Shown here: piece by piece, positions 30,497 to 39,153 of the stretch | Layout of the letters: every line of letters begins with the position of its first letter | How positions within the stretch are numbered: position 1 is the first letter of the stretch | NCBI GenBank assembly: GCA_017882505.1 | Contig: JADGPJ010000012.1 | Span: 1-46,824 of the forward strand | Direction: 5' to 3' | Length of the DNA: 46,824 nucleotides | From: Solirubrobacterales bacterium | GTDB lineage: Bacteria > Actinomycetota > Thermoleophilia > Solirubrobacterales > 70-9 | The notes under the pieces: model-generated | The model's input: the letters and a program-made list of their open reading frames with translations, nothing else | Database searches by the model: none | Told to the model about the DNA's origin: nothing | Made by a program: the position numbers and the translations under genes

Positions 30497-31654
30497 TCAG
30501 ACCTCGGCCGCCTCCGTGCCCGCCGTCTCCCGCCCCTCGAGGCCCAGGGCCTCCTCGACCGGCACGTAGTCCACCCCGACTCCCTCCGCCACCGCCGGGT
30601 GGGTCACCTTGCCGGCGGCGACGTTGACGCCCGGGCGCAGGCCCGGGTCGCGCCGGATCGCCTCGATGACGCCGTGGTCGGCAAGCGCGATCGCGTAGGG
30701 CAGCGTCGCGTTGGTGAGGGCGTGGGTGGAGGTGATCGGGACCGCGCCGGGCATGTTGGCGACGCAGTAGTGAGTGATCCCGTCGACCTCGAAGGTCGGC
30801 TTGCGGTGGGTCGTCGGCCGCGAGGTCTCGAAGCAGCCGCCCTGATCGATCGCGACGTCGACCAGCACCGCCCCGGGCTTCATCAGCGCCAGCTGGTCGC
30901 GGCGGACGACGAACGGCGCCCGCGCCCCGTGGACGAGGACGGCGCCGATCACGAGGTCGGCGCGGGGCAGCATCTCCTCGACCGCGAGCGTGGTCGAGTA
31001 GACGGTCGAGCAGCGACCGCCGAAAGCGACCTCAAGCTCGCGCAGGCGGTCGATCGAACGGTCGAAGACGAAGACGTCGGCCTCCATCCCGATCGCGATG
31101 AAGGCGGCATTCATGCCGACGACGCCACCGCCGATCACCATCACGTTGGCGGCGGCGACGCCGGGAACGCCGCCGAGCAGGATGCCGCGGCCGCCGAGCG
31201 GCTTCTCCAGCATGAAGGCGCCGGCCTGGGTGGCGATCTTGCCGGCGATCTCGCTCATCGGCGCCAGTAGCGGCAGCCGGCCGTGCGCGTCCGCGACCGT
31301 CTCGTAGGCGATGCAGGTCGCGCCCGAACCGCAGAGGCCGCGGGTCTGCTCGGGGTCTGGAGCCAGGTGCAGGTAGGTGAAGAGCAGCTGTCCCGGCCGC
31401 AGCATCTCGATCTCCGTCGGCTGCAGCTCCTTGACGTGGAGGATCATCTCGGCCTGGGCGAAGATCGCGGCGGCGTCGGCGACGATGCTGGCGCCCTGGG
31501 CTTCGTAGTCGGCGTCGGCGATGGCGCTGCCGTTGCCGGCGCCGGCCTGGACCAGCACCTGATGGCCGTGCTCGTTCATTTCGCGGACGCCGGCCGGCGT
31601 CACCGCGACCCGGTACTCGTCCAACTTGATCTCGGTCGGGATTCCAATCTTCAC
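30497..31654 (-). CDS. ald: alanine dehydrogenase
   Basis: A 385-aa NAD-dependent enzyme interconverting alanine and pyruvate plus ammonia. It starts VKIGIPTEIKLDEYRVAVTP; the catalytic Lys (MILHVKELQP) and His (FTYLHLAPD), the NAD loop VIGGGVVGMNAAFIAIG, DVAIDQGGC and THRKPTFEVDGI are all canonical. The GTG start at 31654 overlaps the regulator's stop by 4 nt. In this operon it can regenerate pyruvate from the alanine that the neighbouring aminotransferase produces, releasing ammonium. Confidence 0.95.
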   Translation of the reverse strand: MKIGIPTEIKLDEYRVAVTPAGVREMNEHGHQVLVQAGAGNGSAIADADYEAQGASIVADAAAIFAQAEMILHVKELQPTEIEMLRPGQLLFTYLHLAPDPEQTRGLCGSGATCIAYETVADAHGRLPLLAPMSEIAGKIATQAGAFMLEKPLGGRGILLGGVPGVAAANVMVIGGGVVGMNAAFIAIGMEADVFVFDRSIDRLRELEVAFGGRCSTVYSTTLAVEEMLPRADLVIGAVLVHGARAPFVVRRDQLALMKPGAVLVDVAIDQGGCFETSRPTTHRKPTFEVDGITHYCVANMPGAVPITSTHALTNATLPYAIALADHGVIEAIRRDPGLRPGVNVAAGKVTHPAVAEGVGVDYVPVEEALGLEGRETAGTEAAEV

Positions 31655-33207
31655 GCGATCAACTCCCTCGCTCGCAGGGCCAGCCAAAACTCGATTCGGT
31701 CGTGCGCGCGCGAGAGGTCGCGGCCGGTCAGCTCCTCGACCTTGCGCATCCGGTAGCGCAGCGTGTGACGGTGGCAGTAGACCTCGCGCGCCGCGCGCTC
31801 CCACTGGCCGTTCTGCTCGATGAACGCCTCCAGCGAGCGCAGCAGCTCGCCGCCGTACTCCTGGTCGCCCTGCTCGATCGGCCCGAGGACGCTGTCGCAG
31901 TAGAGACCCAGCGCCTCGTCGTCCTGGATCGAGAGCAGCAGCGTGAAGGCGCCGAGGTCGCGCCAGGAGGCGACCTCGGGGGCGGAGCCGTTGTCGAAGG
32001 AGGTCGCCTCGAGCGCGCAGCGGGCTTCGTGGAAGGAGTGGCGCAGGCTCTCCGGCGAGGCCGGGCGGCTGGCGGCGGCGCGGACGGCGCCGCGTTCGGG
32101 GCTGAGCGCCCGGCGGGCGTCGGCGGCGACGTCGATCGGGTCGCGGTCGGCGGCGTCGACGACGGCGCAGAGCAACTCGCGACCGCCGGACACGTGGGGG
32201 GCGACGACGGCCGGGCAGGCGTCGGCGGCGAGCGCCCGTTCCAGCGCTCCTGCCGCCGCGGCAGGGTGGTCGAGAGCGAACACAAGCACCGCCGCTTCCT
32301 CGCCGATCCCGAACGGCTCCAGGCGCCGGCGCAGCTCTGTCGCCTCCATCCGCCCGCCCAGCGCCCCCGCGAGGACGTCGCCGGCGAGGCGCCGCTCGGT
32401 CTCGCGGGCGACCCGGCGCCGCATCAGCTCGAGGGCGACGACGGCGACGGCCTGCTGCAGGATCAGCCGCTCGAAGTCACCGAGCCCGCCCGAGTCGCGG
32501 ACGATCACCACCCAGGCCTGCGGCGGCCCGCCGCCGGGTGAGATCACCGGGTGGGCCAGCGCCCGGCCGGCGACCGAGGGGTGGGAGGGAACGAAGGGCA
32601 CGCCGTCGACGGCGTGCCCGAGGGCCTCCTTGCGGATGCCGCCGATCGCGTCGGCGGAGAGCTGGCGGCGGAAGCCGCGCCCGGCGAGGCGCTCGCCGCG
32701 GCCGTCGAGGATCGCCACCGTGCCGCCGACGGCCGAGGCGATCGTCGCCGCGATTTCCTCCAGGCCGCGCTCCTCCAGGACCAGCCGCTCGAGCCGTCGC
32801 TGCACCGCGATCCCGCGCTGCAGGACCTCGTACTGCTCGTTGACCAGGCGGGCGAAGGCTTTCTCGGTGATCGCGATGAACGGCGTCGAGTAGGGGACCT
32901 CGAACAGCGGGAAGTCCCGTTTCTCCGCCTCGTCGATCAGTGCCTTCGGCAGCTTGTCGTGGCTGAAGCCGGTGCCGAAGCCGAGCCCGGCGAGGTTGCA
33001 GTCGGCGAGGATGCGGACGAAGGAGCGCTGCTTGGCGGCGGTGTCGAGCGGGATGCCTGTGGTCAGCATCAGCTCGCCGCCGGAGAGCCACGGCGTCGGG
33101 TCCTGCAACTCGGAGATATGTACCCAGCGGACCGGCGCCGCGGCGGCCTTGGAGCCGGCCGCCAGGTCGAGATCGAGCTCATCGAGCAGGCTCTGGACAG
33201 TGAGCAC
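31651..33207 (-). CDS. PucR/CdaR-family transcriptional regulator
   Basis: A 518-aa regulator. The N-terminal PucR (purine catabolism regulator-like) domain spans about 1-130 with LSGGELMLTTGIPLDTAAKQ and FPLFEVPYSTPF. A central GGDEF-like/GAF-type region follows, and the C-terminal HTH_30 contains NGQWERAAREVYCHRHTLRY. Such proteins usually activate catabolic genes on sensing a metabolite. It sits inside the operon, 8 nt after the aminotransferase and overlapping ald, so it probably controls its own unit via the repeated boxes at 34652-34744. The start is GTG 33207; the long frame upstream is antisense shadow of the aminotransferase. Confidence 0.9.
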   Translation of the reverse strand: MLTVQSLLDELDLDLAAGSKAAAAPVRWVHISELQDPTPWLSGGELMLTTGIPLDTAAKQRSFVRILADCNLAGLGFGTGFSHDKLPKALIDEAEKRDFPLFEVPYSTPFIAITEKAFARLVNEQYEVLQRGIAVQRRLERLVLEERGLEEIAATIASAVGGTVAILDGRGERLAGRGFRRQLSADAIGGIRKEALGHAVDGVPFVPSHPSVAGRALAHPVISPGGGPPQAWVVIVRDSGGLGDFERLILQQAVAVVALELMRRRVARETERRLAGDVLAGALGGRMEATELRRRLEPFGIGEEAAVLVFALDHPAAAAGALERALAADACPAVVAPHVSGGRELLCAVVDAADRDPIDVAADARRALSPERGAVRAAASRPASPESLRHSFHEARCALEATSFDNGSAPEVASWRDLGAFTLLLSIQDDEALGLYCDSVLGPIEQGDQEYGGELLRSLEAFIEQNGQWERAAREVYCHRHTLRYRMRKVEELTGRDLSRAHDRIEFWLALRARELIA

Positions 33208-33215
33208 TCGCGCCC

Positions 33216-34595
33216 CTAGCGGACGACTCGGTCCCAGGCCTCGGCGAGAACGGTGCTGAGCACGTCGTGGATCTCTTCGAACTGCTCGGTGTCGGCGATC
33301 AGCGGCGGCGCCAGCTGGACGACGGGGTCGCCGCGATCGTCGGCACGGCAGATCAGGCCACGCTTGTAGAGCTCGCCGGAGAGGAAGCCGCGCAGCAGTT
33401 CCTCGGACTCCTCGTCGTTGAAGCTTTCCTTGGTGTCCTTGTCTTTGACCAGCTCGACCGCATGGAAGTAGCCGGCGCCGCGCACGTCGCCGACGATCGG
33501 CAGCTCGTGCAGGCTCTCCAGCATCTGCCGGAACTCGCCCTCTTTGGCGAGCACGTGCCCGCAGAGATCCTCGCGCTCGTAGACGTCGAGGTTGGCCATC
33601 GCGATCGCGGAAGCGATCGGGTGGCCGGCGAAGGTGAAGCCGTGGGCGAAGGAGGCGTCCCCCTCCATGAACGGCTCGGCGACCCTGTCGGAGGCGATCA
33701 CGCCGCCCATCGGCGCGTAGGCCGAGGTCAGCGCCTTGGCGACGGTGATGATGTCCGGGACGTAGCCGAAGCGATCGCAGCCGAAGTAGTGGCCGAGACG
33801 GCCCCAGGCGCAGATCACCTCGTCGGAGATCATCAGCACGTCGTGGCGGTCGCAGATCTCGCGGACCTGCTGGAAGTAGCCGTCGGGCGGGACGAAGCAG
33901 CCACCGGCGTTCTGGACCGGCTCGAGAATCACCGCGGCGACGGTGTCGGCGCCCTCGAATTCGATCCGCTCCTCGATCGCGTCCGCCGCCCAGAGCGGGT
34001 GACGGTCCTCGGGCCAGCGGTAGATGTTGGTGTTCGGCACGTGGCATCCGCCCGGCGCCAACGGCTCGAACTGGCTGCGCAGCTCGGTGATTCCGGTCAC
34101 CGAGAGGGCTCCCAGGGAGGTGCCGTGGTAGGCGATCTCGCGGGCGATCGTCTTGAACTTCTGCCCTTTGCCGTGCATGCGGTGGTAGTTGCGGGCGAGC
34201 TTCAGCGCCGACTCGACCGCCTCCGAGCCGCCGCTGGTGAAGAAGACCCGGTTGAGGTCGCCCGGCGCCAGCGAGGCGATCCGGGCGGCGAGTTCGATCG
34301 CCCGCGGGTGGGCGTAGCTCCAGAGCGTGAAGAAGTCGAGCTCTTCGACCTGGCGGGCGGCGGCCTCGCCGTACTCGGTCCGCCCGTGGCCGGCGTTGAC
34401 GCAGAAGAGGCCGGAGAGGCCGTCGAGGTAGCGCTTGCCGTGCTCGTCGTAGACGTAGCAGCCCTCGGCGCGGGTGATGATCGGGATCTCGTGCTCGGCG
34501 CCATAGCCGCCCATCCGCGAGAAATGCATCCAAAGGTGGTCCCGGGCCAGTTTCTGAAGTTCGGTGCCTACTGGGGTCTGCGACGCGGTGGCCAT
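33216..34595 (-). CDS. class III aminotransferase (omega-amino acid/putrescine:pyruvate type)
   Basis: A 459-aa PLP enzyme. Key parts are GYGAEHEIPIITRAEGCYVY, FFTSGGSEAVESALKLARN (phosphate cup), AAVILEPVQNAGG, ISDEVICAWGRLG (Asp to the pyridine nitrogen) and TVAKALTSAYAPMGG with the PLP lysine. Subgroup III members move terminal amines from putrescine, beta-alanine or GABA to pyruvate. The neighbours (alanine dehydrogenase, semialdehyde dehydrogenase, polyamine-type importer) support an omega-amine donor and alanine as product. ATG 34595 follows GAGGAG. First gene of its operon, divergent from the APC permease. Confidence 0.92.
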   Translation of the reverse strand: MATASQTPVGTELQKLARDHLWMHFSRMGGYGAEHEIPIITRAEGCYVYDEHGKRYLDGLSGLFCVNAGHGRTEYGEAAARQVEELDFFTLWSYAHPRAIELAARIASLAPGDLNRVFFTSGGSEAVESALKLARNYHRMHGKGQKFKTIAREIAYHGTSLGALSVTGITELRSQFEPLAPGGCHVPNTNIYRWPEDRHPLWAADAIEERIEFEGADTVAAVILEPVQNAGGCFVPPDGYFQQVREICDRHDVLMISDEVICAWGRLGHYFGCDRFGYVPDIITVAKALTSAYAPMGGVIASDRVAEPFMEGDASFAHGFTFAGHPIASAIAMANLDVYEREDLCGHVLAKEGEFRQMLESLHELPIVGDVRGAGYFHAVELVKDKDTKESFNDEESEELLRGFLSGELYKRGLICRADDRGDPVVQLAPPLIADTEQFEEIHDVLSTVLAEAWDRVVR

Positions 34596-34629
34596 GCCGC
34601 TCTCCTCTCGTACTACGACGATATGGACA

Positions 34630-34658
34630 AAGCTAGTCCCAGGATGGCACAGGCGCAA
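34630..34658 (-). promoter_or_regulatory. promoter of the aminotransferase operon
   Basis: On the minus strand TTGCGC (complement of 34653-34658) and TAGCTT (complement of 34630-34635) are separated by exactly 17 bp. The -35 lies inside a CCACTTGCGCC box. Expected transcription start is near 34623, leaving a leader of about 28 nt with a good Shine-Dalgarno. Confidence 0.55.
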
Positions 34659-34662
34659 GTGG
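34652..34662 (+). promoter_or_regulatory. regulator box 1, GGYRCAAGTGG
   Basis: GGCGCAAGTGG is one of three copies of an 11-bp motif in this intergenic region that differ only at positions 3 and 4. Its complement covers the -35 of the minus-strand promoter. Confidence 0.55.
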
Positions 34663-34699
34663 TCGTTGGGTCAAGCGCGGGCGGCGCACTTATACACAA

Positions 34700-34710
34700 G
34701 GTACAAGTGG
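34700..34710 (+). promoter_or_regulatory. regulator box 2, GGYRCAAGTGG
   Basis: GGTACAAGTGG is the middle copy, in the same orientation as box 1 and 48 bp from it. With box 3 it forms an inverted pair with an 8-bp core (CAAGTGGC/GCCACTTG). It has no -10 at proper spacing, so it is likely a pure binding site. Confidence 0.55.
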
Positions 34711-34733
34711 CAACTGTGCCTTTGGGACATTCG

Positions 34734-34744
34734 CCACTTGCACC
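34734..34744 (-). promoter_or_regulatory. regulator box 3, GGYRCAAGTGG (reverse)
   Basis: CCACTTGCACC on the plus strand covers the -35 of the APC permease promoter, in the same relative position that box 1 has on the opposite promoter. Confidence 0.55.
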
Positions 34745-34766
34745 GTGGTGCTCTGGGGCATACGGT
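34738..34766 (+). promoter_or_regulatory. promoter of the APC permease operon
   Basis: TTGCAC at 34738-34743 and TACGGT at 34761-34766 are separated by 17 bp. The leader to the TTG start at 34819 would be about 45 nt and has GAGGAG at 34805-34810. Confidence 0.5.
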
Positions 34767-34818
34767 CGCCGGAAAGTAGAACCGGCTCGTGGCAGAGCCG
34801 TAGAGAGGAGACGGACCG

Positions 34819-36363
34819 TTGGAGAGCGCCGCAGTTCCCGCTTCGGGTGCCCCGGCGGCCGCCGGCCCGGAAACCGGCGACAAGGGTCTGAAGAAGAACG
34901 CGATCGGCTTCGTCTCCAGCGTCGTCATCGGCGTCGCCTCGACGGCGCCGGGCTACAGCCTCGCCGCGACCCTCGGCTTCGTCGCCGCCGCCGTCGCCCT
35001 GCAGTCACCGGCGATCCTGCTGATCAGCTTCGTCCCGATGTTCCTGGTCGCGGGCGGCTACTACTACATGAACAAGGCGGACCCGGACTGCGGCACCAGC
35101 TTCTCCTGGGTGACCAAGGCGATGGGCCCGCAGCTCGGCTGGATCTCCGGCTGGGCGATCGTCGTCGCCGACATCATCGTGATGGCCAACCTGGCCCAGA
35201 TCGCCGGCCTCTACAGCTTCGAGCTCGTCAGCTGGCACGCCGCGGCGGAATCCACCGTCGCCGTGACCGCGGTCGGGGTGATCTGGATCGTGATCATGAC
35301 CGCGATCGTGGTGATCGGTATCGAGCTCTCGGCCCGCACCCAGGTCGGGCTGCTCACCGCCGAGATCTTCACCCTGGCGCTGTTCTCGATCGTCGCCCTG
35401 GTCAAGGTCTACTCGGGCAGCGCCCCGTCCGCCTCGGTCCACCCCAGCCTCTCTTGGATCAACCCCTTCTCGCTGAGTCCAAGCCAGATCTCGGCGGGGA
35501 TGCTCTTAGCCGTGTTCATCTACTGGGGCTGGGACACGACCGCGACGGTCAACGAGGAGACCGAGGATCCGGGCGAGGCGCCGGGCAGAGCGACGGTGAT
35601 CAGCACCGTGATCCTGCTCGGCATCTACATCGTCGTCGCCGTCGCCGCGCAGGCCTACGCCGGCGTCCACAACCTCGTCGCGAACCAGGAAGACGTGCTC
35701 AGCTCGCTCGGCACCGAAGTCTTCGGCTCGCCGCTGGACAAGCTCCTGATCATCGCCGTGCTGACGTCGGCGGCGGCCTCCACGCAGACGACGATCCTGC
35801 CCACCGCCCGAACTACGCTCTCAATGGCCCGGGCGCAGGCGATGCCGGAGAGCCTCGGCAGGGTCCACCCCCGCTTCCTCACCCCGCACATCTCGACGAT
35901 CCTGATGGGCGGGCTCTCGATCGCGTGGTACGTCGGATTGACGATCTTCAGCGAAGACATCCTCTTCGACTCGCTCGCCGCGCTCGGGTTGATGATCGCC
36001 TTCTACATCGGCATCACCGGCTTCGCCTGCACCATCTACTACCGTCGCGAGCTGATGCGCAGCGTCAAGAACTTCTTCTTCATCGGCGTCGGCCCGACGG
36101 TCGGCGGCCTGATCCTCTTCTACCTGCTGATCAAGAACGGGATCGAACTCGCCGACCCGGCCAACTCCGAATCGGGCAACTCGTGGTTCGGCATCGGCCC
36201 GCCGCTGGTGATCGCCGTCTTCTTCCTGCTTCTGGGAATCTTCCTGATGGTGATCCAGTGGCGCAAGGTCCCCGCCTTCTTCAAGCGCCGGCCCGAGGTC
36301 GTGCCGGCCGGCTTCCTCGAGGGCGAAGTGGAGCCACCCGGCCCGACCGGGGTGGGTGAGTGA
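34819..36363 (+). CDS. APC-family amino acid/amine permease
   Basis: A 514-aa membrane protein with about 12 hydrophobic helices. The N-terminal GVASTAPGYSLAATLGF is the unwound TM1 substrate/ion motif of APC transporters; other landmarks are GWISGWAIVVADIIVMANLA and VFIYWGWDTTATVNEET. It probably imports amino acids or diamines by proton symport. TTG 34819 has a Shine-Dalgarno at 8 nt; no better start exists before TM1. The stop overlaps the universal stress protein start (TGATG). Divergent from the aminotransferase operon. Confidence 0.93.
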   Translation: MESAAVPASGAPAAAGPETGDKGLKKNAIGFVSSVVIGVASTAPGYSLAATLGFVAAAVALQSPAILLISFVPMFLVAGGYYYMNKADPDCGTSFSWVTKAMGPQLGWISGWAIVVADIIVMANLAQIAGLYSFELVSWHAAAESTVAVTAVGVIWIVIMTAIVVIGIELSARTQVGLLTAEIFTLALFSIVALVKVYSGSAPSASVHPSLSWINPFSLSPSQISAGMLLAVFIYWGWDTTATVNEETEDPGEAPGRATVISTVILLGIYIVVAVAAQAYAGVHNLVANQEDVLSSLGTEVFGSPLDKLLIIAVLTSAAASTQTTILPTARTTLSMARAQAMPESLGRVHPRFLTPHISTILMGGLSIAWYVGLTIFSEDILFDSLAALGLMIAFYIGITGFACTIYYRRELMRSVKNFFFIGVGPTVGGLILFYLLIKNGIELADPANSESGNSWFGIGPPLVIAVFFLLLGIFLMVIQWRKVPAFFKRRPEVVPAGFLEGEVEPPGPTGVGE

Positions 36364-36782
36364 TGCGCCAGATCGTGGTCGGATACGACGGCTCGGCCTG
36401 CGGCGAGGCGGCGCTCGCAGCCGCTCTCGAGATCGCCGGAGAGCTGGGCGACAGAGTCGTGGTCATCTTCGGATACGCACCGCCGGGGCTCTGGGGTGGT
36501 GAGATCGCCGAACACGAGGAGGCGATCGAGGAGCTCGGCGAGAAGCTGATGGCTCAGGCGAAGAGCCATGCCGCCGAGCGCGGAGCCGAGGTCGAGGTCG
36601 AGCTCGTCCCCAAGCGCCCCGCCGAGGCCCTGATCGACGCCGCCGCCGAGCGCGACGCGCGGATGATCGTCGTCGGCAGCTTCGGCGACCCGCCGCTGAA
36701 GGGGATGATCTTGGGATCGACGCCGAACAAGCTCCTCTACATGTCGGAGCGTCCGGTCCTCGTAGTGCCTGCGAGTGAATAG
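36363..36782 (+). CDS. universal stress protein (UspA family)
   Basis: A 139-aa alpha/beta protein. It starts RQIVVGYDGSACGEAAL and ends with VGSFGDPPLKGMILGSTPNK, the G-x2-G-x9-GS nucleotide-binding loop, so it is probably an ATP-binding type. It is coupled to the permease by a shared A in TGATG; permease-USP pairs are common and suggest nucleotide-dependent control of transport. Confidence 0.92.
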   Translation: MRQIVVGYDGSACGEAALAAALEIAGELGDRVVVIFGYAPPGLWGGEIAEHEEAIEELGEKLMAQAKSHAAERGAEVEVELVPKRPAEALIDAAAERDARMIVVGSFGDPPLKGMILGSTPNKLLYMSERPVLVVPASE

Positions 36783-36828
36783 TGGCGCCCTCGGGGTCGC
36801 CACACTTGACGAAAGGACTCTCATAAGA

Positions 36829-37989
36829 GTGGCTGCCGCGCAGGATCAGGACTCGAACGTCGTTCTCCACGGAGTGACGAAACGGTTCGACGAGTTCGTC
36901 GCCGTGGATGACCTCAGCCTCGAGTTGGCGCGCGGCGAGTTCTTCACGCTGCTCGGTCCCAGCGGCTGCGGGAAGACGACGACGCTGCGGATGATCGCCG
37001 GCTTCGAGCGCCCCAGCGAGGGTGAAATCAGGATCGAGGGCGAGGACGTCGCGACCCTGCCGCCGCACAAGCGCCCGACCAACACCGTCTTCCAGAGCTA
37101 CGCGCTCTTCCCCCACCTCAGCGTCGAGGCGAACGTCGCCTTCGGCCTGAAGCGCAAGAAGGTCGCCAAGGACGAGATCGCCGAGCGGGTGGCGACCGAG
37201 CTGCGGCGGGTCGGCCTCGCCGCCGACGCCAACCGGCGCCCATCGCAGCTCTCGGGCGGGATGCAGCAGCGGGTGGCGCTGGCCCGGGCGCTGGTCAACC
37301 TGCCCAAGGTGCTGCTGCTCGACGAGCCGCTCGGCGCCCTCGACCTGAAGCTGCGCAAGGGCCTGCAGGTCGAGCTGAAGCGGATCCAGCGCGAGGTCGG
37401 GATCACCTTCGTCTACGTCACCCATGACCAGGAGGAGGCGCTGACCATGAGCGACCGGATCGCGGTGATGAACCGCGGCCGGGTCGAGCAGGTCGACGTC
37501 CCCGAGGAGATCTACGCCCGCCCGACGACGACCTTCGTCGCCGGCTTCATCGGCGTCTCCAACCTGATGCCGGCCACCGTCTCCGGGCCCGGCAAGGTGA
37601 AGCTCGACAGTGGCCTCGAAGTCGCCGCCAGCACCGGCGCACTCGCGGCCGGCGAAGGCTGCGCCGCGGTGGTGCGACCGGAGAAGCTGCGGATCGGGCT
37701 GAGCGGCGAGACCGAGGCGGCGGGGGACGGCCTGCCTCGGGTCGAAGGCGTGGTCGAGAGCTCGGTCTACCTGGGGACGGCGACGCAGATCGTCGTCAAC
37801 CTCGGCGGCGATGTGCGGATGACGGTCCTCGTTCCCAACGCCGACGAGGCCGAGCGACAGCGACTGCCGGGCGGCGGCGCCAAGGTCGTGCTCAGCTGGG
37901 AGCCCGATCACATGCACGTGGTGACCGAGTCGGTGGGAGGCGATTCGGCCGACCCGGAGCCAGCACTTTCAACCAACCAAGAGGGGTGA
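36829..37989 (+). CDS. potA: spermidine/putrescine-type ABC transporter ATPase
   Basis: A 386-aa ATPase. Walker [12 protein letters not shown]-loop [13 protein letters not shown], signature [15 protein letters not shown], Walker [13 protein letters not shown] and switch His in THDQEEAL are all present. A C-terminal TOBE regulatory domain starts near residue 260. GTG 36829 lies 46 nt after the stress-protein stop; the track of in-frame codons before it shows no homology. Order potA-potD-potB-potC with overlaps. Substrate class inferred from PotD and context. Confidence 0.93.
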   Translation: MAAAQDQDSNVVLHGVTKRFDEFVAVDDLSLELARGEFFTLLGPSGCGKTTTLRMIAGFERPSEGEIRIEGEDVATLPPHKRPTNTVFQSYALFPHLSVEANVAFGLKRKKVAKDEIAERVATELRRVGLAADANRRPSQLSGGMQQRVALARALVNLPKVLLLDEPLGALDLKLRKGLQVELKRIQREVGITFVYVTHDQEEALTMSDRIAVMNRGRVEQVDVPEEIYARPTTTFVAGFIGVSNLMPATVSGPGKVKLDSGLEVAASTGALAAGEGCAAVVRPEKLRIGLSGETEAAGDGLPRVEGVVESSVYLGTATQIVVNLGGDVRMTVLVPNADEAERQRLPGGGAKVVLSWEPDHMHVVTESVGGDSADPEPALSTNQEG

Positions 37990-39149
37990 GCGGGATGCGG
38001 ATCAGGAAACCCGGCAGAACGGCAGGAACGGTGGTGACGGCGGTGTTGGTGCTCGCGTCGGCACTGGGACTGATCGCCTGCGGTGGCGGCAGTGGCATCG
38101 AAGGCGGCAGCAGCACCGAAGCGGAAGAAGTAAAGCTGGAAAACGAACCAACCGGCAGCCTGACGATCTCCAACTGGCCGCTCTACATCGACAAGGGAAC
38201 GGTCCCCGCCTTCGAAAAGGCGTCCGGGATCTCGGTCAAGTACATCGAAGACATCAACTCCAACGAAGAATTCTTCTCGAAGATGCAGCCGCTGCTGCAG
38301 GAAGGCGAATCCGGCGGTCGCAGCATCTTCGTCCTCGCCGACTACGAGGTCACCAAGATGCACAACCTCGGCTACCTGCAGGAATTCGACAAATCGGCGC
38401 TGCCGGAATTCGAAAAGAACCTCACCGCCAGCCTCAAGAGCCCGCCCTTCGATCCCAACCGCGACTGGACCGCGCCCTGGCAGAGCGGCATGACCGGAAT
38501 CATCGTCAACAAGGAACTGGCGCCGGAAGTGCGCTCGATCTGCGACCTGTTCGACCCCAAGTACAAGGGCAAGGTCGACTTCCTCAACGAAGTCCGCGAA
38601 ACCGTGCCGCTGGTGATGAAGTGCGAAGGCGTTGATCCGAGCAAGGCGACCGAAGCCGACTGGATGAAGGCGATCGAAAAAATCAAGGGCGCGGCCGAAT
38701 CGGGCCAGATCCGCCGCTTCACCGGCAACGACTACGCCCGCGACCTGACCAGCGGCGACGCCGTCGCGGTGATCGGCTGGTCCGGCGACGCGGTGCAGCT
38801 GCAGGCCGACAACCCGGACCTCGAATGGCGGATGCCGACCGAAGGCTGCATGCTCTGGTCCGAAGACATGGTGATCCCGGTCGGGGCGCCGAACCCGACC
38901 GCCGCCGAGGCCTGGATCAACTACGTCTACGAACCGGAAGTGCAGGCGAACATCGCCGAATACGTCAACTACGTGACGCCGGTGGAAGGGGTCAAGCCGA
39001 TCCTCGCCAAGCGCGACCCCGAATTGGCTGAAAACCAGCTGATCTTCCCCAGCGCCTCGTTCACCAAGAACTGCTCCCCGACGCCACCGCTGGAAGGCGA
39101 AGAGGAACTGAAGGTGATCAAAGCGTTCGACGCCGTTCTCAACGGCTAG
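37986..39149 (+). CDS. potD: polyamine-type ABC transporter substrate-binding lipoprotein
   Basis: A 387-aa lipoprotein. Signal peptide with lipobox LGLIAC, a Gly/Ser/Glu linker, then the PotD/PotF fold: SLTISNWPLYIDKGTVPAFE, GISVKYIEDINSNEEFFSKM, DWTAPWQSGMTGIIVN, FLNEVRETV and MLWSEDMVIPVGAPN. The NWxxYI start and acidic pocket residues are typical of polyamine or related cation binders. GTG 37986 gives a GTGA overlap with potA; ATG 37995 with GAGGGG at 8 nt is equally likely. Glutamate is written almost only as GAA, unlike potA, which uses mainly GAG. Confidence 0.92.
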   Translation: MSGMRIRKPGRTAGTVVTAVLVLASALGLIACGGGSGIEGGSSTEAEEVKLENEPTGSLTISNWPLYIDKGTVPAFEKASGISVKYIEDINSNEEFFSKMQPLLQEGESGGRSIFVLADYEVTKMHNLGYLQEFDKSALPEFEKNLTASLKSPPFDPNRDWTAPWQSGMTGIIVNKELAPEVRSICDLFDPKYKGKVDFLNEVRETVPLVMKCEGVDPSKATEADWMKAIEKIKGAAESGQIRRFTGNDYARDLTSGDAVAVIGWSGDAVQLQADNPDLEWRMPTEGCMLWSEDMVIPVGAPNPTAAEAWINYVYEPEVQANIAEYVNYVTPVEGVKPILAKRDPELAENQLIFPSASFTKNCSPTPPLEGEEELKVIKAFDAVLNG

Positions 39150-39153
39150 CGGC

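Noticed and set aside
27951-30569. An 872-codon plus-strand frame opposite the RTX and dehydrogenase genes
   Set aside because: It is a complement of repetitive Gly/Asp codons; the minus-strand proteins have clear motifs and a signal peptide.
31651-34533. A 960-codon open frame covering the PucR gene and the antisense of the aminotransferase
   Set aside because: Only the part after 33207 has homology; the rest is an arginine-rich shadow of the class III aminotransferase, which has full family motifs on the same strand in another frame.
33267-36359. A plus-strand open frame of over 1000 codons
   Set aside because: It is a GC-rich shadow frame of the aminotransferase and APC permease genes, and its sequence is low-complexity and unlike any family.
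36775-36829. An earlier GTG start for potA at 36775
   Set aside because: The additional 18 codons overlap the stress-protein gene and show no similarity; GTG 36829 gives the normal PotA N-terminus.
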